The notes under the pieces: model-generated
Databases searched by the model: none
Seen by the model: only the letters and a program-made list of their open reading frames with translations
Told to the model about the DNA's origin: nothing
Position numbers and translations under genes: made by a program
Shown: positions 1-12,349 of the stretch, in pieces
How positions within the stretch are numbered: the first letter of the stretch is position 1
Layout: every line of letters starts with the position of its first letter
NCBI GenBank assembly: GCA_036250195.1
Contig: JAVHZZ010000005.1
Location: 182,139,448 to 182,203,447, forward strand
Length of the DNA stretch: 64,000 nucleotides
From: Mixophyes australis
Lineage: Eukaryota > Chordata > Amphibia > Anura > Limnodynastidae
Reading direction: 5' to 3'

Positions 1-226
1 TATCATTTTATTTGCAACCACTGATGATAGAGAAAGAAAGCTACAGACATTGGATTTAGTCCAAATAATCTCTGTGTAGTTATCTGGAACGGAGGGATTT
101 AGGAGCACAGAATAATTATTTTTCATCCTGACTGGACCTAGGAAAGGATGTGCCCAATCCAAACAGACCATCTCAAGTTTGATTAGAGAAGTCATTATAC
201 ATGCATAAAGGAGAATTGGACATAAG

Positions 227-283
227 GGGGTAAATGTACGAATCTCCGGATTCTTCATCTCCGGCGATTCATACATTTACCCC
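227..283. mobile_element. 57-bp palindromic MITE
   Basis: Near-perfect inverted repeat beginning GGGGTAAATGTA and ending TACATTTACCCC, with a short loop around 250-257. It is flanked on both sides by AAG (224-226 and 284-286), a 3-bp target duplication as made by PIF/Harbinger-type elements. It has no coding capacity. The superfamily is inferred from duplication length and the G-rich end shared with the MITEs at 33756, 34674 and 43682. Confidence 0.65.
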
Positions 284-880
284 AAGGTGTCTGCCATGGA
301 AGATGGAAGAGGAAATATGCACATTTTAATTCTTCTCTATATACTCCATGGCAGCTTAAATTGACAACCCATGTTGTTCAATCTACTATGCTAATATATT
401 TCAGCATCTTGGGAAGTTGCTCAAAGATACAAGAGAAAAGGAGGAGCTGCAATATATAGTACTTGGGGAAGTTTCTAATTTCCTGCCTCTACTTCAAGAT
501 AGCAGGGGCTAACCCACTGCAATGGCTTTCATCATTCTCGAGGAAAAGGAATTAACACTAAGAATAATTTGCACTGATGGTGGCATGCAAGTTGCTCACA
601 GAGTGCATTGTTTTGTCAGAGGACTGCAGTACTAGGTATGTAGTTTGCAATCAGTGTTGATGTAATTATTGCAGCATTGGCATTGCTAGTTTGGAATTCC
701 TCCAAAAGGCGTTTCCATTGTTAGTTAATAGGCTAACACATTTTTACTGTTTCCATAGTGTCATGAGTGCCTTTAAACACTCCATTCAGGGACACTAACC
801 TAACCTAGTGTGCCCATTTTCATTATAGCAGAATAGCCATGTCACCAGGAGCAAGGAAAAGCTGGTAAGGAGAAAGTAAG
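284..880. other. No gene seen; possible DIRS terminal-repeat scrap at 530-566
   Basis: AT-rich sequence without a credible open frame. The stretch 530-566 (CTCGAGGAAAAGGAATTAAC) resembles 11147-11170, just beyond the recombinase of the minus-strand DIRS-like element, so it may be a remnant of that family's terminal repeat. The match is short. Confidence 0.3.
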
Positions 881-884
881 CATG

Positions 885-1014
885 CGATCAGGGCCACTTA
901 CCTCTCTGTCTGTATGTATTAGCCAGTATTGTTTTATTAATGTTTGTTACCAATTGTAAAGTGCTACGGAATCTGCTGGCGCTATATAAATAAATGATGA
1001 TGATGATGATGATA
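885..1014 (+). mobile_element. L2-like LINE 3' tail
   Basis: The block with TGTCTGTATGTATTA, ATTGTAAAGTGCTACGG and GGCGCTATATAAATAAA, ending in a GAT run, recurs almost unchanged at 50690-50829. Such an end with a trinucleotide tail is typical of the 3' ends of L2-type LINEs and the SINEs they mobilise. Only the non-coding end is present. The short open frames across it are spurious. Confidence 0.65.
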
Positions 1015-1985
1015 AAGCAGGAGTATAGTGAAAAAACATATAATCTCTGGGAATATGCTATGCGGGAGGGCAGTAATGTTGTAACTGAAGATTCATTTAG
1101 GCTTGTTGTCTGCAGTGCCTCCATCCTGTCCTGTCTCACTACAGGAAACAGAGGCATGTTTTTTCCATCTGGGATCGACTCTGTAAAAACCTCTGCCTGA
1201 GTCACCTATGACAAAGTAACGACAGAGATTATATTGAGGGAAAATCAGGACAATTTATTTATTAGGCCTGAATAACGGCAGTTGGTTAGTAAAAGGTAGT
1301 ATAAGGACATTGTAATAACAGTTTATTGGCAATTAAAGATAGTAACAGTGCTGTGTAAGATAATAAATGCATATTTGCCTACTTCTGAGGGGAGGTCGAG
1401 TGGCAAGTATTGCCAGAAACTTTTTGGTGTCTGTAAAAGGTGTCAGCAGTGTTGGATATGGATGTTAGGCCACACACGTTGAAACTTAACTAAGTTGTTG
1501 GTTTATTATACACTTGTAATAGTAATGCATGTACTCACAGGGTTAATGACTGTAGCAGCAATCAAGTAGTACAACAGTCTAATGCAGCTTATGTATACTG
1601 AGCAGTATTCTTCATATACATGTATGCAGGGTGTAAGCATTTGTATACTGCTTGTCCATGCAGAATTGTTATGAATAGGCTCCATTTAGGTAATGGACTC
1701 AGGTCACTTGTATGATGTCACCGAACATACATACGCAGCTACTAACAACTATGTCTCCTTTCACACATACATTGGAAAACACCCGAACTTCCAGTCTGCA
1801 TATGTGCAGTAGCGTCATGCAGACGGCCGTATCACTGCCTCACTTGTCTCACTAGACAGTTGGGAAACACAGGAGACGGAGTGTAGTGCTCCATTCTAAC
1901 AGAAAGAGCAGAAGGACATGGTGCAACAAATTGCATCAGTTTGGCCCAGCACCAATGATGAGATGACGCTTCTGCCTCATTTTGT
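1015..1985. other. Unassigned sequence
   Basis: No coding region, RNA gene or terminal repeat recognised. Composition is ordinary AT-rich. Confidence 0.5.
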
Positions 1986-2004
1986 TCACCGAAAATCGCA
2001 TCAT

Positions 2005-2142
2005 TGAAGCCCCCATTCCACTAACTTTACTAGGAAGTGGACAGGATCTGGGAGAAAGACCTGCTCTCCTGGGGGTCAAGAAGGGCTACCCAAAATGTGT
2101 GAGTCTCCCGGACATTCCAGGAGAGTATGCTGGTATGAATAA
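2005..2142 (-). mobile_element. Truncated copy of the CTCCCGGAATGTCCGGGAG MITE family
   Basis: The reverse complement carries CATAC...ACTCTCCTGGAATGTCC, GGGAGACTC and CCACTTCCTAGTAAAG in the same order as the complete element at 6505-6818. One end is missing and the copy is diverged, so it is an old fragment. Confidence 0.55.
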
Positions 2143-2149
2143 ATTTGCC

Positions 2150-3900
2150 AGTCTAGATAACAATATACATACTATACACTTATCACTATGAATTGCCCTG
2201 CGACTAGTCCCTGATCAACATAAGGTGAATGCCAACAATATGACAACATCAACACAAACCGGCATATATCAAAGTTACTAGCTAATGCCATGCCACAACC
2301 ATTAAAAAACTTTTATTGAAATATAAGTCACAGACTTACAGGTGGTGCACTTGATTTTACTGCAATAGTCCTCCTTCAGGGCGCTGGTCTGGATGAACCC
2401 GTCATTGGGCAATTACAATTTTTGAACATCCTTAACAGATTGGTTTAATTTCTGTGCCGGGGGCAGGACAAATATTTGGTGATTTTTAGCGCCACACCCC
2501 ACATTACTTTACACATAATCTCCCCTCTTAATCTCCAAGAGGGGAGGTTTATAAAGCAGGCTAGTATGGTAATAATATTGCACGTTCAATACATTGCTAT
2601 AATGGCACCTGGCAGGACAAGATCTTGTAAGCAGGATATCACACAAGGGCCTCTCTTGCTGTTGTAGACATCTGTAGTTGCTTGACACTAATGTCCCTTT
2701 AAAAACTGCTTGTGGGTCAGATGGAGGGTCCCTGAAAATCGAGACACTCAAACTAGCATTCACTGTATGGTATTAATTATGGCAGCTGCTGGTATCCTCT
2801 TCTGTTGCTTTGTCTAGAAATCTCATGCTTCCCTGCCATCCTCTCACTTCTCAGACTGGGTCAGAAGATGACAATGGCTGCACTGCATGGGCTTTTTATT
2901 TTATTTCATAGCAGCCCTTGCACTTGATGTATATGTAGTCTTTTCTCAGTAACCAATCCAGGAATGTCTGTTCAGGGCTGCCAAAAGATCTGCCTGTCTA
3001 TTAACCCCCAGGTTTGGCAGGCAATGACACTTGAAGCAACCTAGGGTAATACAAATAACGGTCAGGACAGGCTGCAGGAACCATAGTCAGAGGTTGGTAC
3101 ACATGAAAATCCAAAAGAAGAAAATCCCCAGGCAGGACAGGTGGAAGTGTACTAGGCACCCAGGGGTGGCTTGGGGAACTTAAAATGGCCATGGAAAAAA
3201 ATTCTGGAAGTGGCCTTCTCTAGACAGGACCAAATCAACTGTAAGTGGGACCAATACTAAAGTAGGCGGGATAAGCAGAGTTATCCATAGCCACATTGAT
3301 GGTAGGCAAGGCTAATGCAACATACAATGGTAAACAAAGTCATATGTACAAGTATTTTACGCAAAACAGAGATAATTTACTACTAAATCAGATGTACTTT
3401 CCGTTGCACAATTAATTTAACAAATTGTATAGTTTGTTACAATTTTGCACAAGCAATCCAATCTGTAGTGGGGTTTTTTTTGGACCAATTGCAGAAGGAA
3501 GGTTGAAGGCACATATCAGCTTATCAGCTATTGCTATGACACATCAATCTCTGTTATGTTGATGTAAGGAATCCAAATACCCATTATTGATAATGAAAGC
3601 CATTACATGAAAAAGAAAACAAGAAATAAAATGAAGCTGTCCTAAAACAAGACTTCAACAGTATAATTTATGTATTTTATGTGTACTCTTTAAATTATCA
3701 TGTTAGTCTGTTGCCTGTTGTTCCTACCTGTCTAGGCACGTGTGGTGATGATCTTGATTCTGTGGCGCCACTGACATCCATCGGGGTGGAACAGAAAAGC
3801 ACTGCATGAAGTCTCATGAGAACGAGGCTGGAATAAGGCTTTGGGAGGGGGGAAGGGCAGCACTAAAGACAGGGGGCACCTATGATCTAAAATTAAGGGC
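2150..3900. other. Unassigned sequence with a small hairpin
   Basis: No supported gene. A short hairpin (CTCCCCTCTTAA...AAGAGGGGAG) lies near 2520-2547. Open frames of 63-84 codons here show no domain and probably arose by chance. Confidence 0.45.
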
Positions 3901-3905
3901 ATAGA

Positions 3906-4215
3906 GCCTGAGTCATTAAGGAGAGCAAAGCATAAAAAGTGGGTACATTTGCACCTTGGCAAAACCATGTTGCATTGGAGAGAAAAGCAAATTTAAAATA
4001 TGGGGACAGATTTATAGTATAGGGATAGGGCATGTCCTAGATCAACTTTAGATTTCAGTGTAAAAATAAAGCTATCAAGTATTTGTGTGCTACATAAAAA
4101 GCAGCCAGTATTTAACTGATGTGCAAAATAATAAACTAATTTGCACTAATTGTGACATGGTTTGTCCAGGAGCATAGTTACGTCTTTTTTTGCTTTGCTC
4201 TCCTTAATGGCTCAG
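3906..4215. mobile_element. Fold-back MITE, same family as 9338-9638
   Basis: The ends are inverted: CCTGAGTCATTAAGGAGAGC on the left and GCTCTCCTTAATGGCTCAGG on the right. Subterminal blocks around CAAAACCATGTTGCATTG and TGACATGGTTTGTCCAGG also pair. The core words CAAGTATTTGTGTGCTACAT and GCCAGTATTTAACT recur in the element at 9338-9638. No transposase is encoded. The target duplication is not clear. Confidence 0.6.
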
Positions 4216-4464
4216 GTCCATTGTGCAATCATTCACAAAAAAGAAAGAAGAAAAACTGTTATTCTTACCCTCATATCTCTTTCATTGACCCCTCCATCTC
4301 TCACCCATTGCTCCCTCCGTCTCTTTCTCATTGCCTCCATATGTCTCCCTTTCCCCTTTCCAGGTTTCTCCCTTTGCCCTCTTCATGAGTTTCCCTTTGC
4401 CCCACTCCATGACTCTCTATAGTCCCTTCACTATTGTTCTATTTGCAGCCACCTTACTTACCTT

Positions 4465-4931
4465 TATACCGGTTTTTGCCGGGGCTCGGAGCGTCCCAGC
4501 TCAGAAACACCATTCATACTGCACCTCGGACCCGGGAATTTCCCGGGTTGACCCCATTCATACTGCACAAGTCCGTGCCCTGGCAATTTGTGGGAGTCAT
4601 CACCGGAGCAGTTTTCATTGGCTGAAAAATGGTGATGTCATTGAAAGGTGACTGTTTTTTTTTTTTCCACGGGCTCCCACCGATGACATCATCCTCCAGA
4701 GACAGGCAGACAGCCAATCAGCTTGTTTTCTGTGCAACCCGGGTTGAAAAACCCGGGTTGCACCATTCATAGTGCAGGCAACCCGGGTCCGACCCGGGAA
4801 TTACCCCTCGATAAATCCCGGGTTGAAGACCCGGGATTTTTGACTTGTACCATTCATACTGCACCAAGACCCGGGTCGTTGGAGCTCGCCCCGGCAAAAA
4901 CCCGGGATTTTGGTGCGGTATGAATGGGGTG
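4465..4931. mobile_element. GC-rich palindromic element with CCCGGG hairpins
   Basis: Ends carry inverted GTTTTTGCCGGGGC (about 4472) and GCCCCGGCAAAAAC (about 4888). The inside is dense in nested palindromes, e.g. ACCCGGGTT...AACCCGGGT at 4737-4758 and AATCCCGGG...CCCGGGATT at 4815-4839. The phrase CCATTCATACTGCAC occurs several times. This is a non-autonomous DNA element of uncertain superfamily. The short frames across it are not genes. Confidence 0.6.
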
Positions 4932-4934
4932 TTA

Positions 4935-6495
4935 GTTACGATCTCCGGCTCAGTTCTGCTACATTGCTCCTTGCTCCATGCTGCTCAGATCAGACAGGAA
5001 GTGAATACAGGATGTAAATACTTCCTGTATGAGCACACTTTGGTGTGGGATCCCATTCGCAATTCGCTGCTTGTTGCTCTCCACTGACGGGGCTGCCCCC
5101 CTCTGGCAAGGAAGTTGACAGCGGATCCCAAACAGTATGCCACCAACTTCTATGACCCCTTTCCCCCTCATGATCGCCCCAACACCCTCCCACCTCCGCT
5201 CTGGGTGTCAACAAAAAAAGGAAAGAGAAATAAAAAATAAATAAATATTGATGCATGAGGCAGCCTGGTTAGGCCACCGGCCTACCTGGAAACTTTCCAG
5301 TAAGGCCTATGACCAATATGCCCCTGTAGGCGCCCTAGGTGCTATTCTCCCCTAGCAGCCCCTCCCAATAAATGCCCCCTTGGTTACTGCCCCCCTCCCT
5401 TTTACCTGTATGTGGAAAGAGAGGGGCTGCAGTCAGCAGGAGGGGGATATCAATGCTCCTACACCTTCCTGTCAGGCTGGGAGTGTACCTCACTTACACG
5501 GTTCAGTATAGAAATGGAAGAGCCTTGAAATGCTGTTTCAGTATGCAGTTCCCACGGCTCTACTAAGGGGAAGAGCAGTTGAGTGAAAATTTTATGAGTA
5601 ACCGAGAATGCTGCTTGAAGAATGAATGAGGCAGTATTTTTGTAACAAAAAACAAATCAATAATGGGAGTGGTCGTAAAGTTAAAGGATACTGCACTTCT
5701 TGCCACATGCCTTCCCCTCTGGGCCTGAAATCTCCAAAATGGCAAAGCCTATTTAAGAAGCATTAAAAAATTGTTATGTTATCACCATCTCAGTATGGAT
5801 AATGGATTAAAATAATTAAAACAACGTATACAGGTTTTTAAACATTTTTTTTTCATTTTTTTAGGAAATATTACATATTTTTAACTGTTTCATTATAAAA
5901 AAAAATTCACATTATTGGAACTAAAAGTCCAAATCAATTAAGTCTCAGTCAGATACTGCAGCAGTAGTTTTTCTCGCTGCAGTAACATCCTTATAGCCGT
6001 GATTGGGTCTCTCTTGATAAGTAGGCCCCTTAATGCTGTTCTTTGGCAAGCAGCTTCCTGCACTGTTTTTCAAAAGTTGGAGAAGCAGGATTTTACTGAG
6101 AACATTCAATAATTTCCAAGTCTACCTGTCTAAAAACTAAAAAAAAATAAAAATACTTACACTGCTCACTGGCAGGACTAATTTTCTCAAGACAAGAAAA
6201 CCATGCCGCAGGCTGTAGGTGTAACCAAGCTGAAGAAATGGTGTACACAAAACAGCTGTCACTTCTCTGTTGGACTATTTAGAATATATATTTGTATATC
6301 TAGAAGCAGACAGACAGATATGAAAAGACAGATAAAGGCATATATGGTTAAGGAAGAAATTGTAATGTAATCTCTGTGTTTGCTGTTAATTGTTTCATGT
6401 TGCTATGTAACTGCAGTCTCCACTCCAATGTGTGCATATTTAATTGTTCATCATAGCTTTCAAACAACACAATACATATCTGTTATGTATTATTA
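4935..6495. other. Unassigned sequence
   Basis: No coding region or repeat boundary recognised. It includes A/T-rich runs around 5845-5930. Confidence 0.45.
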
Positions 6496-6504
6496 CAAGT
6501 ACCT

Positions 6505-6818
6505 CATACTTACCAACTCTCCCGGAATGTCCGGGAGACTCCCGTATTTTGCGAGAGTCTCACAGACTTCCGGGAGAGTGTGGCAATCTCCCGGATCTGC
6601 CCACTTCACTAGGAAGTGGGCAGAATTAGGTCCCAAACACCGCGATTCCCGGTGAATCGCGGCATTTGGCCCCGCTCCCTGCTGTCAAATGACGCATTTG
6701 TGTCATTACGTCATGGGGGCGGGTCAAAAATGACACAAATTTTGGAGCCCGGCCCCCCATCATGCCCACCTCCCCCGGCAGGCTCCCGGAAACCAACTTT
6801 CTAAAGTTGGTAAGTATG
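6505..6818. mobile_element. Complete 314-bp hAT-like MITE
   Basis: Terminal inverted repeats CATACTTACCAACT and AGTTGGTAAGTATG are perfect over 14 bp. The flanks AAGTACCT (6497-6504) and AGGTACCT (6819-6826) match at 7 of 8 positions, as expected for a hAT target duplication. The interior holds several CCGGGAG palindromes. Diverged copies of the family occur at 2005-2142 and 46755-46885. It is non-autonomous. Confidence 0.75.
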
Positions 6819-6826
6819 AGGTACCT

Positions 6827-7724
6827 TGTGTGGAAAATGACTGCATATAATGTGATGTTTACAGTAAAATAATGCTACTAAATATTGTGTAGCACAACTA
6901 CAAGATATTAGTATTAATTTAATATATTTTTTCAAATGGCTCCTTTTGTCACTATGCTTAGGAACTGATGAGGCATACAATGACCACTAGGGTCCAGCAG
7001 ACAGCTTTTTACACCTGCTGTTACTAGGTACAGTATCTGTGTGACTTAGCAGCAGAGCTGAATTTCTCATAAAAAGGTAGGGAGTCAACTCAAAACTAAA
7101 TACTAAAATAACATTTGCTTGATGCAAAACAAATAAACAGGTCAGTGGGATAACATTTTCTCAGTTTAAAATGACCATATCGATCACTGGGCATAATAAT
7201 AAATATGTATCATATTTCTAAACACTTATCTGTACAGCAGCTTTGTCTATAGATCTGGGTTTATATTATAATATGTTCTTGTGAGCCAAAAAGTGTAAAA
7301 ACAAATAAAATGTAATGTAATAGTCTACTGAGGTCAGGGAAGGTGGGGAACACCAAAAGACATTAAAGGGATGCATCCTGACTGTGAACTATCACTGAGA
7401 CCATCCTCCAGTATCTAAAACATAACAATAATAGTAACATTTTTAGGGTAACTTTCTTACCTGCCAACATATTGAAAAATAAGGATAAATCGGGCCGCAC
7501 CCTCGACTGGCCCAAACTACAAAAAAATGAACCCAAAGGATTCTCATTTTGGTTGCTGCCACTCCCCTTTTGGTGCCAGAAATTAGGACTTTTAAAAGAA
7601 TCATGACGGCAAGAAGTTTTACATTTCCAATCAAATCTTTAAAATCCTGGAATTCACTCTCCGTGACAGTTGCAAACTGAAGTATTGGATTATCAAGCTT
7701 GTACAAACTTCTCAAAAATAGCCA
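6827..7724. other. Unassigned sequence
   Basis: No supported gene. A minus-strand frame of 98 codons near 7443-7739 shows no known domain and runs into a repeat fragment, so I do not call it. Confidence 0.4.
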
Positions 7725-7885
7725 GAGGCAGGGTGGCATCTGCCCCCCGGGCCAGTCCCATAGTGGGCTACTTTGGGCTGGGTCATTGGGCCACCTGCAT
7801 TTTTTTTTCTTTAAAATGTTCTTAATAGGCTGCTGAGCCGAGTCTTGCCCCCGGGCTAAAATTTGCCAGCCTACCCCCCCCCCCC
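7725..7885. mobile_element. Fragment of a G/C-rich hAT-like MITE
   Basis: Contains GGGCCAGTCCCATAGTGGGC and GCCCCCGGGCTAAAATTTGCC, close to wording inside the hAT MITE at 57212-57489 (GGGCTAAAGTCTGCC). No clean ends or target duplication remain. A run of about 18 C follows near 7876. Confidence 0.4.
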
Positions 7886-9320
7886 CCTTCCTGAAAATAT
7901 TCCCATGTTTATCAGGAAGTATTCAGTTCAGTCAAGAGGGTCATATAAATGAATACAAAACTATGACATTTGTCTTCCTACAATCATGTAAAATTAAACA
8001 CTACACAAACACTTGCATCTGTACCTTTTCACTAAAACAAACCTGTGACCAATAACCTTCAGAGTGTGTGTCATGTAGTTTCTGTAAATGGGTCTGCAGT
8101 GTCTAGGATTACTAACAAAGGATTTTCGGGTACAACTTTAGGAAACAGGGCATTGGATATACTTTTAATTATAAACATATCTGATACAAATTCACTAGTA
8201 AGTTACTGAAGGCAGCTTAGTATTGGGCAAGTTGTCAGGGTGTGGCATGATGGCACATGCTGCTACCTGTACATGTGTTTATATGGCAAAGGAGGTGGTT
8301 AGTGTGAGTTTGGAGTTTGAAGGTGTTCCCCTCCACGCCCATAGCTAAACTGCTTGAATAGAAGAATGAAGCTAGGAGACTTTGATGGTTCACAGCTTTC
8401 TCCCTCCCCTCAGGTAAAGGTGTGTTCTTCAACACATTCAGCAAGACCCGTGTAATGTGATCGCTAAGGGCTTATATGATCTGTCTCATAAGCAGTCAGC
8501 ACCAATATTGACTTCAGTATAGTATACTTTCAAACTTCAAGTAAAACAGCCACAATTTTTTTTAACTTTCTTAACAGACCATTATTTCCCAAATAATAAA
8601 TTACATATCATGTGATTCCTTTCTCTAGACTCAAATTTGATATGAGCACTGAATATGACTATAGTGCAATTTTACTATATTTTAATTGACCTATTTAAAT
8701 AAATCTCAACTTCTAGATGAAGTAGAAAATGGACATATGCTAAAACCTGCATCTATCATACAGAAGAATTTTAATTTAAAAGCAAAACAGAGTGAAATGA
8801 TCAGTCTGTATTTTTAACAGTTTGCACACATTAGAAATATTATATCAATCTTCAAAGCAAAGTAAATACTCTGTGATGCTATCCACACACAGTGCAATGC
8901 TGCCGCTCTGTACGAACTTGGCCAAATTAAGCCAGATCTGGTTGTTTGACACTTGAGCCTAAAAATCAGATTTCTTCCAGCATCATGATGGCCTGTTAGT
9001 GTGGTCAGAAGATGAACCGCACACATAAGTCAACAGTGGTCATCTGCAATCATCTTCCAAATGCATTTACCAGCATGTCCAATATTGATGCAATTGATTT
9101 TGATTGGATTGTTACTGGGCATGGAGTCATTTTAGGAGTACACACACTGAGATATCAGACCAGTTGCCTGGCACCACCGCAGATCTTGCAGCATGTGTAG
9201 CCAAGATTATGATCTTTTAGGAAGCTGAGAAATACAGCTTTATTTGCTCAAATGCCATTTTGTGATATCATGTGCCTATATTTCAGATTGCTCCTGTCTG
9301 AACAGGATCATTAAAGACTT
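7886..9320. other. Unassigned sequence
   Basis: No gene, RNA or element boundary recognised. Composition is AT-rich and looks like old intergenic or intronic DNA. Confidence 0.45.
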
Positions 9321-9337
9321 TGGGCCTGATTCATTAA

Positions 9338-9638
9338 GGATCTTAACTTAAGAAACTTCTTATTTAAGTCTCCTGGACAAAACCATGTTACAATGCAAGG
9401 GGTGCAAATTAGTTTTCTGTTTTGCACATAAGTTAAATACTGACTGTTTTTTCATGTAGCACACAAATACTTGATAGCTTATTTGTACACTGAAATTTAA
9501 AGTTGATATTTGTGTGCTACATGAAAAAACAGTCAGTATTTAACTTATGTGCAAAACAGAAAACTAACTTGCACCCCTTGCATTGTAACATGGTTTTGTC
9601 CAGGAGACTTAAATAAGAAACTTTTTCATTTAAGATCC
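9338..9638. mobile_element. 301-bp fold-back element with arms of about 140 bp
   Basis: Starts GGATCTTAACTTAAG and ends with AAGATCC. The left arm (9338-9480) is the reverse complement of the right arm (9500-9638) almost throughout, including the paired block CACAAATAC...GTATTTGTG. Just outside the left end is GGGCCTGATTCATTAA, resembling the end of the relative at 3906-4215; its partner on the right is missing, suggesting loss of the right terminus. Overlapping frames are by-products of the palindrome. Confidence 0.7.
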
Positions 9639-9644
9639 AGCTTT

Positions 9645-10975
9645 GTCCCTTCCTTATCAGGATCATATGGGTTGGAATAGGCAAACAACCCATGTAGATG
9701 AGGTTCAAGCAAAGCAGGTGTGATGCATATAAGACACGTAAAGTGGAGCACAAATTTGGTTGCTTGAAATAATGGGCACTAGGTTATCTTCCGTGGTGAA
9801 TTATTCATACATTTACCTGACAATATATAGTCTCTTAATTTCACATAAATCACAGGAAGACATTTGAGCAAAAATTTCAGCTGTTGCTTGATATTCAGGT
9901 TTGTATCTTTTCACCTTTCCCCAACCTTGTTTGGAGATAATAATATAGCTTGGCTCTGGAGCTGACTTGCTGTATGATGGATGTTCCCCTCTTCTTTTTC
10001 TCTCCATCTGCTCTGTGATTTGTAGAGTATCTGAATAAGGTTCTTCTAACCCAAATTTGCAAATTTCCTCTTAACAAACGCTCTTCACTACATCAGATAG
10101 TCCTGTGTACTAAGGTGCCTGGGTTCTCTCTGATAGTTCTCACATCACTCTCTATGTCAGGATCATGAACAAAGGCTTTGTTATGAACAAACACTGCTTC
10201 TCGGCCTATTACATTCTTTGCCTTTACTTTTCTCTGGCTTGGGTGCCAGACATAACTGATCAGTGCTGTGAGGGCTGGACTGATCTATTGTTGGGATTGG
10301 TAACAGGTGAGTTTATCATGCTGTCAGCATCATTCACTCATTGCCTGTAATAACATTAGACCCTTCTTGTTTTTCCGCCACCAGCCTCATCCTGTTCTTT
10401 CTATCGTTTATCCCTGTCTGCCGCACGCCCTCACCCCATTTCACAACCCCTACTATTCTGTTGACTGCCTTTCCTGACTATCGATTGCATCTGACTATAC
10501 TTGCTATTTTTATGTTGTTGGCCTTACTCCTAGTACACCTATTTACCTCTAGTCTATAATAAATATTTGTAAGCACCAGTCCTTATATAAACCTGTGCTA
10601 CCACCTCAGACCTGGAGGCAAATTAGAACGGAGAGCACATAAAGCTCTATGGGAATTAGGGGCTGCAACAGGTGAAGATCAGCTTCTATAGGTTTATTTG
10701 GAAGCTGGTGGCAAACATTACACTCAGACATCAGGATTGGTTGCACACTATACATCCTATTTCCCTCAAAAATGGTGTCACTCCACCTCGTATGCCACAA
10801 GGTACATTTTATATTTGCATAACCACCATTCCAACAAGAGTATTCTATGTATAAGTATATCACAGGTATATATTGTCCCAATGTCTCTTTACCTCTTGCC
10901 TTATTTATGACATCATTGAGATATGAACTAGAAGTATTTTAGGGAAAAGATATGAGCATTACACTTACCTAAGCC
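9645..10975. other. Unassigned sequence
   Basis: No supported gene. The stretch 10370-10560 is pyrimidine-rich and gives a 72-codon frame without any recognisable domain. Confidence 0.4.
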
Positions 10976-11349
10976 CTTGCAAAGGGTTAATTCCCTAATC
11001 AGCTGAGTAGAGACAAAAAAAGGAAACACACCTGGAGCATATATAAGGTGAGTCCTCCTTCACTCCGGTGTCTTTGACAAACTTCCCAAGAAATCCTACA
11101 ACAATAGGCAGAACAGTGTTGGGAATATTGGGCTGTCATGGAGAACTTCGAGGAAAATAAATTAACGGTAAGTTTAATTCTCTTATTTTCTTTCCTTACT
11201 CCATGATAACCCTTACAATGGGATGTATTGAAGCAGTATAATCAAACACGGTGGGCCTAAAAACAACGCTGATAGAACATAATTTAACTTTTTATTGAAT
11301 GACCTCTTGAAGGATTTTCCTCCCAAATTGTGTGCAAATCATATGACTT

Positions 11350-12110
11350 CTAGAAGATAATACATGGTGAAAGTGTGAAGATATGGCCATCCCACTGCTT
11401 TGCAGATGTAGCCAGTTGAGGCCTGAGCTTTGCATGCCCAAGAGATAGCCACCATCCTTGTAGAATTTCAGGTAGTTTGCGCTCATTCCCCTTGTAGGCC
11501 TGTGCTATGACATCTCTAATCCATCTTGCAAGAGTAGGTTTGGCTTGAGCATATCTTTTGAAGAAACCTCCAGGAAGAACAAAAATCTTCCATGTCTTCC
11601 TGAAACTGTTTGCAATGGAAAAGTAAATAGATATTGCTCTAAAAAGATTCTTACTTATTATGAGTTGGTTGTGCACAGAGAGATGGTTGATATAAAAAGT
11701 GGAAACTACTTTAGGTAAATAAGCAGGATTAGTTCTTAATATTGCTCTGCATAGATGTTTAGAAAAGACATGTAGTTCTTTCACTAGATAAGCAGATATA
11801 ATTACTATTAGAAACAATAATTTAAGGGGGGAATTCAGTTGTCCGTGTTACTATTGAAAGTACCATGGCCTGCGCACTATTATCCTTACTACGGTAATAG
11901 TGCGCATTATTACCTTTAGTACGGTAATCTGTAACGAGACCATTTAAATTCCCCCTTAAGAATAAACTCTTTATGGGGAATACCCAACAAGGATTCAAAG
12001 TAATCTGAAAGTAAGGCATCTAAGCTAATATTGAAATCCCAAGTTGCCACAAAAGGTTTAATCCTAGGCTGTAATATTTTTACTGCTCAAAAAAATTGAA
12101 TAACAAGGTC
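11350..12110 (-). pseudogene. DIRS tyrosine recombinase, broken, with MITE insertion
   Basis: Catalytic-domain remnant of the DIRS-like element. From N to C it shows ATWDFNISLDALL (about 12050), a break at the MITE 11826-11955, then VIISAYLVKELHVFS, LPKVVSTFYINHL, and LARWIRDVIAQAYKG near 11520, a segment typical of DIRS recombinases. It ends with a decayed HIFTLSPCIIF tail. The longest open piece is 155 codons (11350-11817). Family assignment rests on the order and wording of these blocks. The catalytic Arg/His/Tyr set cannot be confirmed. Not functional. Confidence 0.7.
11826..11955. mobile_element. 130-bp Harbinger-like MITE inside the DIRS recombinase
   Basis: Begins GGGGGGAATTC and ends AATTCCCCC, flanked by TTAA on both sides (11822-11825 and 11956-11959). 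The duplication may be TAA, as for the relative at 43682-43816. The interior holds the palindromic core TGCGCACTATT...AATAGTGCGCA shared with the elements at 43835-44007 and 63375-63550. The recombinase reading frame is continuous across the site if the insert and one flank copy are ignored, which fixes the boundaries well. Confidence 0.75.
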
Positions 12111-12349
12111 TTTGGCTTGGTGTCAAGAAAAATACTGAGAGCAGACACCTGAACTTTCAGGTTAAATAAAGCCAGGACTATATACTAAAACCATCTTTAA
12201 GAAAATTAAAAAATAATTGTACGCAATGGATCCTCTATCTTCCTTTTAGACCACAATTTTTTTTCTAGATTGCATAATAAACATTAGAATACTGATTTTT
12301 TTTCTTGCTCAAATCAATATATCAATAACTTTATCAGAAACATCTTTGC

